From assembly GCA_030620575.1 (NCBI GenBank), contig JAUXEL010000051.1, positions 1 to 10,375 of the forward strand: a stretch of 10,375 nucleotides of DNA, read 5' to 3'. Under the pieces are notes generated by a model that ran no database searches, was not told where the DNA came from, and saw nothing but the letters and a program-made list of their open reading frames with translations. Below are positions 1-5,388 of the stretch, one piece after another (the stretch's first letter is position 1; each line of letters starts with the position of its first letter). This DNA comes from Fidelibacterota bacterium (lineage in GTDB: Bacteria > Fidelibacterota > Fidelibacteria > Fidelibacterales > Fidelibacteraceae). The position numbers and the translations under genes were made by a program.

Positions 1-26
1 CAGACTGGAGTTCAGGCATTTTTGAC

Positions 27-60
27 TGGACTTCAGAATGCTTTCCTCATCTCAAGTCCA
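27..60. repeat. Hairpin repeat, copy A
   Basis: The left arm TGGACTTCAG pairs with the right arm CTCAAGTCCA with one mismatch, around a 14-nt loop. The core GGACTTCAGAATGC returns at 119-132 and CTCAAGTCC returns at 150-158, so this is one of two related hairpins about 91 bp apart. A third partial copy of the left arm (GACTGGAGTTCAG) starts at base 3. Function unknown. Confidence 0.6.
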
Positions 61-67
61 CACTCTC

Positions 68-83
68 CCCCGAAGGATCGGGG
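68..83. repeat. Short perfect hairpin
   Basis: CCCCGA pairs perfectly with TCGGGG around the loop AGGA. It lies between hairpin copies A and B. No T-run follows on either strand, so it does not look like an intrinsic terminator. Function unknown. Confidence 0.45.
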
Positions 84-116
84 TCGACGGATCTTGTGAA
101 CTCGAGTTTCGGCAGA

Positions 117-160
117 CCGGACTTCAGAATGCGATTCAAACTCTTTCGTCTCAAGTCCGG
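117..160. repeat. Hairpin repeat, copy B
   Basis: CCGGACTTCAG (117-127) pairs with CTCAAGTCCGG (150-160) with one mismatch. Relative to copy A, the pair outside the shared GG/CC has changed from T-A to C-G, so pairing is kept while sequence drifts. The right arm overlaps the left outer arm of the nested element at 156-249, so the two folds exclude each other. Confidence 0.6.
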
Positions 161-249
161 CGAAGCCTTCTTGATCACCGACATGTTCATCGTATCCGCC
201 AGCCGGCGAAGAAGATGAAAGGTTTACCGCAGGTGGTGGCGTAGTCGGG
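156..249 (+). repeat. Nested GTA/GAA hairpin element, copy 1 (with insertion)
   Basis: The outer stem is TCCGGC (156-161) with GTCGGG (244-249), including two wobble pairs. Inside it lie a GAA/GTA internal loop (162-164 with 241-243), a GCC/GGC stem (165-167 with 238-240) and an inner stem TCACC (175-179) with GGTGG (232-236). The segments GCCTTCTTGATCACCGA and GGTTTACCGCAGGTGGTGGCG match copy 2 at 15/17 and 20/21. The outer and inner stems differ in sequence from copy 2 but still pair. A hairpin insertion of about 38 bp sits inside this copy. Function unknown; it may be a structured mobile or REP-like element. Confidence 0.6.
186..219 (+). repeat. Hairpin inserted within nested element copy 1
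   Basis: TTCATC (186-191) pairs perfectly with GATGAA (214-219). GTA (192-194) faces GAA (211-213) just inside the stem, and an inner stem CGCC (197-200) with GGCG (205-208) closes the loop AGCC. Copy 2 of the element (463-518) lacks this segment entirely. The insert follows the same stem-GTA-...-GAA-stem design as its host. Confidence 0.55.
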
Positions 250-462
250 AAGTCACTAAAGAGCACGAAGACACTAAGAAGAAAATGCTATCCACTGGAT
301 TAATTTCACTTCGCTCCAGCACATCGGGCTACGTAGAGCTGGCGCAAATTTGCACAGATTCATTCTAAGGGACAGAAATGGAACTACAGAATATTCTTCG
401 TTTGTTCAATTCCGTACTTCTTTGCTTCTTTTCTGAAAGTCCTATCCGGTAAATCCTGCCTG

Positions 463-518
463 TCCACCGTAGCCTTCTTGACCACTGAAGGTTTACCGTA
501 GGTGGTGGCGAAGGTGGA
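463..518 (+). repeat. Nested GTA/GAA hairpin element, copy 2
   Basis: The outer stem is TCCACC (463-468) with GGTGGA (513-518). Inside it lie a GTA/GAA internal loop (469-471 with 510-512) and a GCC/GGC stem (472-474 with 507-509). A second stem CCACT (482-486) with GGTGG (501-505) follows, then a GAA/GTA loop (487-489 with 498-500), GG/CC and the loop TTTA (492-495). It ends 34 bp past the lipoprotein stop codon, on the downstream side of that minus-strand gene. The orientation is given as plus because the GTA/GAA motif reads on that strand. Confidence 0.65.
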
Positions 519-551
519 TAATCCTGTCGAAGAATATCCTGTCAGTACAAA

Positions 552-1130
552 TTAGTAGCTATTATACTTGTCTTCCCATCTGAGGATCCGCCACTTCTCA
601 TCCACTCCTTTACGGAAACGAAATTCGGCATCACCGATAATGGTATAATAATCCCCCAGGGTCAGCTGATATGATTTTGAAATATCGGCATAGTTAGCTG
701 TTTCAAACCACGCATTCTCTTCACGTATAATTTCATCTTCCTCTATTTCATAGTAGCTGCTGTCTAAGGTGGTTTGCCACAACAAATCCACATAACTGAA
801 AGCTCTCAGCAATCGCCCGGTGGTTTTAAGTTCGGTATCGCGCATCCAGGAATCATAGTGTCCGGTGCCGCTTTCATCGCTGGGCTGGTAATAGACAAAA
901 ACAAATTCGCTATCCAGCAGCATCGCATACATCAGGCTGTCGCGGTAAATATAGGCATACCTGAAATTATGCAGCACATCCTGAGGAGATTCCAGGTCCA
1001 TGCGGTAGATAGAATTCCCGCCCGCAAGATCACCAAGGGTCGGTGCAAAAATATTTTTACAGCCAAACACCAGCAGGGCAACTAAGAGCGCTAAAAAATA
1101 CAGAGATGTTTTGACAAATATCTTTCCCAT
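552..1130 (-). CDS. Predicted lipoprotein, NTF2-like fold suspected
   Basis: This 192-residue protein begins with a lysine-flanked hydrophobic stretch (residues 9-22) and a lipobox-like VFGC with the acylated Cys at residue 24, so it is a probable SPII-processed lipoprotein. Phe at the -2 position is slightly atypical. The mature part is rich in aromatic and acidic residues. It contains a helix-like segment SPQDVLHNFRYAYIYRD (about 48-64), a central charged region, and ends with WRILRWEDK. From memory, this layout (a 'VLxNxxYAYxxRD' helix and a terminal 'WRIxxW') is shared by small NTF2/SnoaL-like lipoproteins of FCB-group bacteria. No catalytic residue is apparent and the function is unknown. 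The start is the ATG preceding the signal sequence. No clear Shine-Dalgarno lies upstream, which is common in some such lineages. It is transcribed divergently from the nucleotidyltransferase gene. Confidence 0.75.
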   Translation of the reverse strand: MGKIFVKTSLYFLALLVALLVFGCKNIFAPTLGDLAGGNSIYRMDLESPQDVLHNFRYAYIYRDSLMYAMLLDSEFVFVYYQPSDESGTGHYDSWMRDTELKTTGRLLRAFSYVDLLWQTTLDSSYYEIEEDEIIREENAWFETANYADISKSYQLTLGDYYTIIGDAEFRFRKGVDEKWRILRWEDKYNSY

Positions 1131-1154
1131 GAAAGTAATATAGGGTGAAAGAAT

Positions 1155-1190
1155 ACAATTGAAAATGGAAAATTAACAATTGATAATTAG
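1155..1190. repeat. AT-rich low-complexity repeat
   Basis: ACAATTGA occurs at 1155-1162 and again at 1176-1183, 21 bp apart, in a run of AAAATGG/AAAATTA/TAATT words. Such AATTGA/AATTAAC strings are frequent intergenic low-complexity sequence. I assign no function. Confidence 0.3.
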
Positions 1191-1237
1191 CCCGAAAAAA
1201 CCTCTCCAGTAGAATGGCAGTGTAGAATTTTGCCTTG

Positions 1238-1292
1238 TTTACTCTTTTTTTTTGCTCTTTACCCTCTGATCGTAATGGACAAAAAGAGTAAA
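1238..1292. repeat. 12-bp perfect inverted repeat
   Basis: TTTACTCTTTTT (1238-1249) is the exact reverse complement of AAAAAGAGTAAA (1281-1292), with a 31-nt loop. It lies in the divergent intergenic region, upstream of both flanking genes, so it is not placed as a terminator for either one. It may be the ends of a decayed small element or a regulatory site. Confidence 0.45.
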
Positions 1293-1321
1293 GCTTCATA
1301 TCAAAACAGTAAAATAATTCA

Positions 1322-1363
1322 TTTGTATATCATTACTATACGTTCGTATATTATTACCATACA
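1322..1363 (+). promoter_or_regulatory. Tandem 21-bp dyads, likely operator of the MNT/HEPN operon
   Basis: Two direct repeats of 21 bp (1322-1342 and 1343-1363) match at 17 of 21 positions. Each unit is itself a dyad: GTATA-N7-TATAC in the first and GTATA-N7-CATAC in the second. The centres are therefore 21 bp apart, two helical turns, as expected for two dimers on the same face of DNA. The junction creates another perfect palindrome, TATACG-TT-CGTATA (1337-1350). A plausible promoter overlaps: TTGTAT (1323-1328), 18 bp, TATATT (1347-1352). The GTG start is 13 nt past the second unit. The HTH domain of the downstream protein is the obvious candidate binder (autoregulation, inferred). Confidence 0.6.
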
Positions 1364-1376
1364 TTTGGGTTAATAA

Positions 1377-1994
1377 GTGAATACTTTAGCTGAAATACTT
1401 TCATCAAATACCCGGGCAGAGTTTTTCCGGCTGCTTTTTGGATTAAATCAAAAAGAATATTATTTAAGAGAGATTGCAAGACGATCCGGACTGGCAGTTC
1501 GTACGGTACAACAAGAAGCTTTAAAACTGGAGACACTGAGACTTATTCAAAAACGGAGAGACGGGAACCGCACATATTTTAGTGCAAACAAAGATAATCC
1601 CATATATCAGGATATCCACAATCTTGTTCTTAAAACAACTGGGCTTAGGGATGTTTTGAAATCATATTTACCCGACAATTCAATACAATTTGCATTTATA
1701 TTTGGCTCTATCGCTAGCGGAAAAGAAAAACCGGACAGCGATGTAGATCTTTTTATCGTTGGAGATATCAAACTTCGGACACTTAGTAAATACTTAACAG
1801 TTCCCAGCCAAACAATTGGGCGGGAGATCAATTCGTATACTATATCAAATAATGAACTAATTAAAAAAATCACACATAAAGACCACTTTATTTCAACAGT
1901 TATCAATTCAAATAAACTTTTCATAAAGGGAGACGAAAATGAGTTTGGAAAATTGGTTGAAGAATGGTTGGCTCAAACCACATCAGACGAGTAA
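1377..1994 (+). CDS. HTH-nucleotidyltransferase (MNT) protein, probable antitoxin
   Basis: This 205-residue protein has two parts. Residues 1-75 look like a winged HTH: a helix at 10-22, EYYLREIARRSGLAVRTVQQ (27-46), then a basic wing with RRDGNRTYF. Residues 98-185 form a minimal nucleotidyltransferase of the DNA polymerase-beta superfamily, with GS at 110-111, G115 and SDVD at 121-124 followed by L125. This is the GSx10DxD signature that places two metal-binding Asp residues, so it is probably catalytically competent. In type VII toxin-antitoxin systems such proteins AMPylate a tyrosine of the HEPN partner and neutralise it. That role is inferred here from the next gene, which overlaps by 56 nt. 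The start is GTG, with only a weak GGG 7 nt upstream; it gives the family-typical N-terminus (MNTLAEILSS). The HTH and the upstream tandem dyads suggest autorepression. No transmembrane segment. Confidence 0.85.
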   Translation: MNTLAEILSSNTRAEFFRLLFGLNQKEYYLREIARRSGLAVRTVQQEALKLETLRLIQKRRDGNRTYFSANKDNPIYQDIHNLVLKTTGLRDVLKSYLPDNSIQFAFIFGSIASGKEKPDSDVDLFIVGDIKLRTLSKYLTVPSQTIGREINSYTISNNELIKKITHKDHFISTVINSNKLFIKGDENEFGKLVEEWLAQTTSDE

Positions 1995-2379
1995 GCAAGA
2001 AATCAATAATCTGTTCAACATCGTAAAGCGCGATCTCGAGGATGCTCAGCGGCAAGATGTTTCAGCAGATTGGCGTTTTGGCATAGCCTATAATGCAGCC
2101 TTAAAATTGTGTACCATTCTAATGTATCTTGAAGGATATAGGCCAGAAAAGAATCTCGCACATTATAGAACGATACAAGCATTGCCATTAATTCTGGGAG
2201 CAGAAAAAGATGATGATGCAATATATCTTGATAGTTGCAGATCAAAAAGGAACATTATAGAATATGATTATGCGGGCAGTACAACCGATGCGAATGTTAA
2301 TGAATTAATTGAATTTGTAAAAGAGTTGCATATAGACGTTACTGAATGGGTTCGAGATAATTACGCTGATTATATTTAA
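1939..2379 (+). CDS. HEPN-domain protein, probable toxin partner
   Basis: This 146-residue, mainly helical protein is translationally coupled to the nucleotidyltransferase gene. Its ATG lies inside the upstream frame and follows GGGAG six nt before it. The pairing of a small helical protein with an MNT-type nucleotidyltransferase and the RSKRNIIEYDYAG segment (101-113) identify a HEPN domain. Canonical HEPN ribonucleases carry Rx4-6H, and HepT toxins of type VII systems carry Rx4HxY, whose Tyr is AMPylated by MntA. Here R104 is followed at the His position by Tyr109, then D110 and Tyr111, so the motif reads R-x4-Y-x-Y. The protein may be a non-canonical or inactive RNase, or a modified-target form. 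Other parts include helix 46-66 (WRFGIAYNAALKLCTILMYLEG). The HEPN assignment is firm by context and moderate by sequence; toxin activity is inferred. Confidence 0.78.
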   Translation: MSLENWLKNGWLKPHQTSKQEINNLFNIVKRDLEDAQRQDVSADWRFGIAYNAALKLCTILMYLEGYRPEKNLAHYRTIQALPLILGAEKDDDAIYLDSCRSKRNIIEYDYAGSTTDANVNELIEFVKELHIDVTEWVRDNYADYI

Positions 2380-2486
2380 TCATAACTAGTTAAAAAGGGG
2401 ACGGGCGCGAAATGATTTTCTTCTCTCGTTCTCATTCTTTTTCTCTTTTGTCCTTTTCCGCTCATTTCTTATAAATCATATGCACA

Positions 2487-2505
2487 GACAAGGCATTGCC
2501 TTGTC
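2487..2505. terminator. Perfect palindrome between HEPN and citF genes
   Basis: GACAAGGCA (2487-2495) and TGCCTTGTC (2497-2505) form a perfect 9-bp stem around a single T (a slightly shorter stem with a 3-nt loop in practice). It abuts the citF stop codon (2507-2509) and sits 108 bp past the HEPN stop. On the plus strand a T-rich stretch (AATTTTATTTT) follows after a few bases, so it could terminate the HEPN operon. On the minus strand no T-run follows. It may instead be a REP-like palindrome. Confidence 0.4.
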
Positions 2506-2506
2506 G

Positions 2507-4066
2507 CTACAATTTTATTTTCACTTCTCTCACCACATCGATCACCGTACCGTCCATCCATTTAATTGCGGCTACTACTTTATCTCCCAATTCGGGTTTT
2601 TGAGGTATGCCGCAGATACGTTCCGCTTCGGCTTTGAGTTCTTCAATGCTCTTTAATGGCAAACCGGAATCCTTGACTTTATCAATAAGGTCCTGCCGTT
2701 TGGGGTTGATGGCAATCCCGCGTTCGGTAACGATCACGTCGATGAGTTCACCGGGCCCTACTAAGGTCGTAACTTCGTCACAAATAATGGGAATACGGTT
2801 CCGGAAAAGCGGAATCGGCAAAATGGTGCATTTGGCAAAAAGGCAGTTTTGCCATCCGCCGATACCGTGCAACAAATAACCGTCTGAATGTGTGCAGACA
2901 TTGCCATTAAAGTTGACATCTACCTCGGTCGCACCGAGGATCATAACATCCATCATCGTGGTAAAATTACCTTTAGCGTGATAATCATAACAGTGAAAAA
3001 TCGAAATGTCCGGATGTTGAGCCCGGTTTTCCCGCATAGAGCGCACTGCATCCAGATCAAAGGTTTGGGCATCCAGCATATAATCTAAGCAACCGTCCTC
3101 TATCATTTTAACGGAATATTGCGTACTGCCGCCTACGGCAAATCGGGCCTTGATATTGCGTTCCATCAGCATTTTGTGAAAATAGATACCGATAGCCAGC
3201 GAGGTGCCGCCGGCACCCATTTGAAAGGAAAAACCGTCCTGCACCAACCCGGCTGCGTCACAAAATTTTGCTGTGAGTTCCGCTATCAACAAGCGGTCCG
3301 GACTTTTGGTGATCTGCGTAGTCCCGGAGACGATCAGTTCCGGGATGCCAATCCGGTCGACCTCAACGACATAGTCGACATAGTTCCCGACGATCTGCAT
3401 GGGAATACAAGGAAAAGGGATCAGGTTGTCGGTAACAATAATAACCTTGTCTGCGTACTGATAATCCGCCAAGGCATACCCGAGTCCTCCGCAAGCGGAA
3501 GGACCGTCGAGGCCGTGTCCGTTGCCGAAAGAATCGGCTGTAGGTGCCGCGAGTACGGCGATATCAATTTGTATTTCACCGTCCTGTATAGCCTGATAGC
3601 GACCGCCGTGGGAACGTAAAACTGCTGTTCCGGCCATCTTACCTTCGGAGCAAAAGCGACCCAACGGACCGTTCATACTGCCTTCAATATGGTGAATAAC
3701 TCCGCTTTCAAGGTGTTTAATAACATCTTTATGACAAGGAAAAGATGCGGAAGGAGCCCAGATCAGATTTTTCACGCCGAGTTCGGCCGCAATATCAAAG
3801 ATCTGGTTTGCGATCAAATCTCCGTTTCGCAGATGGTGATGAGTTGATATTACCATGCCGTTTTTAAGTCTCGCATTAATAAGCGCTTCCTTGATTGAGG
3901 GAACCCGTTTGTCTCCATCCGGGGGATAATCTGCAGACGAAACAATAGTCGGAGCGTGCTTTCTGCCAATAGGGCGATGCTTGCCGACACCCTTGAAGGG
4001 AATAACTTTTTCACCGTTTATTTCAGTTGGGACCATACGTCCAACTGCATTTTTTACCATCTTCAT
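2507..4066 (-). CDS. citF: Citrate lyase alpha subunit (citrate:acetyl-ACP transferase)
   Basis: CitF transfers the acetyl-ACP thioester to citrate, giving citryl-ACP and acetate. It is the first half of ATP-independent citrate cleavage, in the cytoplasm. At 519 residues it is close to the enteric CitF (about 510). It aligns along its length with the family as I recall it: HHHLRNGD (76-83), SHGGR (152-156), GNGHGLDGPSACGGLGY (181-197), GFSFQMGAGGTSLAI (278-292), AQTFD (333-337), NVCTHSDG (389-396) and a C-terminal AIKWMDGTVIDVV. One difference from enteric CitF: the GGHCD segment reads GGWQN here (403-407). The start ATG at 4066 follows GGGAG by several nt. It lies 40 nt downstream of the citD-citE fusion, so the two are co-transcribed and their products should form one complex. 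It is the last gene of the operon. CoA-transferase family I membership is certain; citrate specificity is likely. Confidence 0.92.
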   Translation of the reverse strand: MKMVKNAVGRMVPTEINGEKVIPFKGVGKHRPIGRKHAPTIVSSADYPPDGDKRVPSIKEALINARLKNGMVISTHHHLRNGDLIANQIFDIAAELGVKNLIWAPSASFPCHKDVIKHLESGVIHHIEGSMNGPLGRFCSEGKMAGTAVLRSHGGRYQAIQDGEIQIDIAVLAAPTADSFGNGHGLDGPSACGGLGYALADYQYADKVIIVTDNLIPFPCIPMQIVGNYVDYVVEVDRIGIPELIVSGTTQITKSPDRLLIAELTAKFCDAAGLVQDGFSFQMGAGGTSLAIGIYFHKMLMERNIKARFAVGGSTQYSVKMIEDGCLDYMLDAQTFDLDAVRSMRENRAQHPDISIFHCYDYHAKGNFTTMMDVMILGATEVDVNFNGNVCTHSDGYLLHGIGGWQNCLFAKCTILPIPLFRNRIPIICDEVTTLVGPGELIDVIVTERGIAINPKRQDLIDKVKDSGLPLKSIEELKAEAERICGIPQKPELGDKVVAAIKWMDGTVIDVVREVKIKL

Positions 4067-4106
4067 GTATATCTTCTCCCTTTGAAGCTTTGTCTTTTAT
4101 TTTACT

Positions 4107-5288
4107 TTACGTGCTTTTTTCTGTTAGTTCCATCACACGCAATGCTCGTTTGACCACGGGTGGATCAATCATCTTTGATCCGATAGAAACAACACCTAAT
4201 CCTTTTTCCGTAGCCTCATGAAAGGCATCCACGATCTTCTTTGCTTTTTCTATTTCTTCTTTTGTGGGTGCAAAGGCTTCGTGGATCACCCTGATCTGCC
4301 GCGGATGGATACAACCCATGCCGTCAAATCCTAGGGCCTTGGATGCCAGAACATTTTCCCGCAGTGCTTCCATGTCCGAAACATCTGAAAAAACGGAATC
4401 AATTGCCTGTAAATTCATTGCCTTTGCCGCATTGATAACCTGACTGCGCGCAAAAAAAGTTTCTTTTCCTTCCCGGGTACGCGGCGCACCGATATCGGCA
4501 GTATAATCTTCCAGGCCGATTGCAAGGGCGATCACGTTGTTGCTTGCTCCCGCGATATCAAAAACTTTAATGACCCCCATCGCACTTTCGATGATCGGCA
4601 TTATCCAGACCTCGTGTTGAATGTTATGTTTTTTTCGTAAATTTTGAATTCTGGTATCTACTTCCCGGATCTGTTCGGGACTTTCACATTTGGGGAGCAG
4701 AATAACATTTACATGATGAGGAACAACCGCATCAAGATCTTCAAGTCCCCGCGGCAATTGATTAATGCGTACCATACGTTCTGCGCCGTAAAAATCCACT
4801 GTCCGTAAAGTGTTGCGTACCAAAATGCGCGCTTCATCTTTCCGGTCCGGTGCTACGGAATCTTCCAAGTCCAGAATGATACCATCACCGCTGTGCAACC
4901 CTGCATTTATTGCAAGCTTTGGGGTATTCCCCGGCAGATACAGCCGTGAGCGCCGCATGCGGTCTTTCTTGGTACCGCCTGTGTTCTGCGGCAACATTTC
5001 AGGAAGCTGTGAAATCTCTGTCTGTATCAACTGCTTGATGCATGCTTCCAATCGAGCTGTAATTACATAATCGGGTGCGCCATTATCATCGATAACGATT
5101 TCTGCGTGCGGAATGGAAAATATTTTCATCACGGACATGCAGGTTTCACGTATAGCGCGTTCGAATAAGAGTTTGACCTTGCTGTTGACGGTAATATCGA
5201 TGCCCCCGCTTTTATTCAAGGTAAGCGATACCCGGCAATCTGAACGGTCACTCTTTTGATGTTGTCCGGCAAATGCGGTTTTCACCAT
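4107..5288 (-). CDS. citE: Fused citrate lyase acyl carrier protein (CitD) and beta subunit (CitE)
   Basis: One continuous frame of 393 residues joins two normally separate subunits. Residues 1-85 match CitD: AFAG (5-8), Ser13 (or Ser16) in the KSDRSD segment where the phosphoribosyl-dephospho-CoA arm attaches in CitD, and IDDNGAPDYVITARLEA (66-82), equivalent to the enteric 'DDKGALDCILRARLEA'. A linker (about 86-108) leads to CitE, which cleaves citryl-ACP to oxaloacetate and acetyl-ACP. CitE marks are RMRRSRLYLPGN (110-121), LDLEDS (139-144), R174, IIES with Glu234, GLEDY with Asp261, and HPRQI (328-332). Start choice: the frame can be extended to a TTG at 5309, but AAGGAG lies inside that extension, 3 nt before the ATG at 5288 and 6 nt before a GTG at 5285, so initiation at 5288 or 5285 is far more likely. 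It is followed by citF after 40 nt. An HpcH/HpaI aldolase or malyl-CoA lyase role is unlikely because of the CitD module and citF. Confidence 0.92.
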   Translation of the reverse strand: MVKTAFAGQHQKSDRSDCRVSLTLNKSGGIDITVNSKVKLLFERAIRETCMSVMKIFSIPHAEIVIDDNGAPDYVITARLEACIKQLIQTEISQLPEMLPQNTGGTKKDRMRRSRLYLPGNTPKLAINAGLHSGDGIILDLEDSVAPDRKDEARILVRNTLRTVDFYGAERMVRINQLPRGLEDLDAVVPHHVNVILLPKCESPEQIREVDTRIQNLRKKHNIQHEVWIMPIIESAMGVIKVFDIAGASNNVIALAIGLEDYTADIGAPRTREGKETFFARSQVINAAKAMNLQAIDSVFSDVSDMEALRENVLASKALGFDGMGCIHPRQIRVIHEAFAPTKEEIEKAKKIVDAFHEATEKGLGVVSIGSKMIDPPVVKRALRVMELTEKST

Positions 5289-5354
5289 GTGCTCCTTATT
5301 GATTAACAAATAAAATACTTACCGTATAGATTACAAAAATTTTATATGAATTGG

Positions 5355-5382
5355 AATATATTTTAACGAAAAGGCTGTGCAA
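5355..5382 (-). promoter_or_regulatory. Weak candidate promoter for citDE-citF
   Basis: On the minus strand TTGCAC (5377-5382) and TATATT (5355-5360) are separated by 16 bp, upstream of the citD-citE start in the 100-nt gap after lipB. The -35 match is poor. It would let the lyase genes be expressed apart from lipB. Tentative. Confidence 0.25.
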
Positions 5383-5388
5383 AATGGA

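Larger units (their letters stand above)
1..551. other. Gene-free region rich in hairpin repeats
   Basis: I see no credible gene in this stretch. Short open frames cover 33-266 and 38-244 on opposite strands, but they run through hairpin repeats, have low-complexity products and no ribosome-binding site, so I treat them as noise. The stretch holds several perfect or near-perfect palindromes (27-60, 68-83, 117-160, 156-249, 463-518, listed separately). At 254-286 there is a degenerate purine-rich run built on GACACTAAG/GCACGAAG-like words. At 452-544 there are three copies of an AATCCTG(C/T)C-like word (the third reads ATATCCTGTC). Such words recur between genes in environmental bacterial genomes as I remember them. 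The stretch looks like an accumulation of repeat debris downstream of the minus-strand lipoprotein gene. Confidence 0.6.

Noticed and set aside
33..266. Small open frames on both strands (33-266 minus, 38-244 plus)
   Set aside because: They run through hairpin repeats, overlap each other, lack ribosome-binding sites and have no recognisable product.
1..551. CRISPR array or integron attC sites
   Set aside because: The repeats are few, irregularly spaced, imperfect, and form nested hairpins rather than identical repeats with uniform spacers; no cas or integrase gene is nearby.
1057..1299. 80-residue minus-strand frame upstream of the lipoprotein gene
   Set aside because: It overlaps the lipoprotein signal sequence in another frame and runs through low-complexity AT-rich DNA and the inverted repeat.
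2415..2470. Long pyrimidine-rich run on the plus strand
   Set aside because: It is noticeable between convergent genes but irregular, with no repeat unit or hairpin; probably compositional drift in an intergenic gap.
3119..3619. 166-residue plus-strand open frame
   Set aside because: It lies antisense inside citF, whose product is well conserved; this is a shadow frame.
4107..5288. Malyl-CoA lyase or other HpcH/HpaI aldolase instead of CitE
   Set aside because: An N-terminal CitD module and an adjacent citF make citrate lyase much the better reading.
5289..5309. TTG start extending the CitD-CitE protein by seven residues
   Set aside because: The AAGGAG ribosome-binding site would lie inside the extension; the ATG at 5288 or GTG at 5285 fits better.
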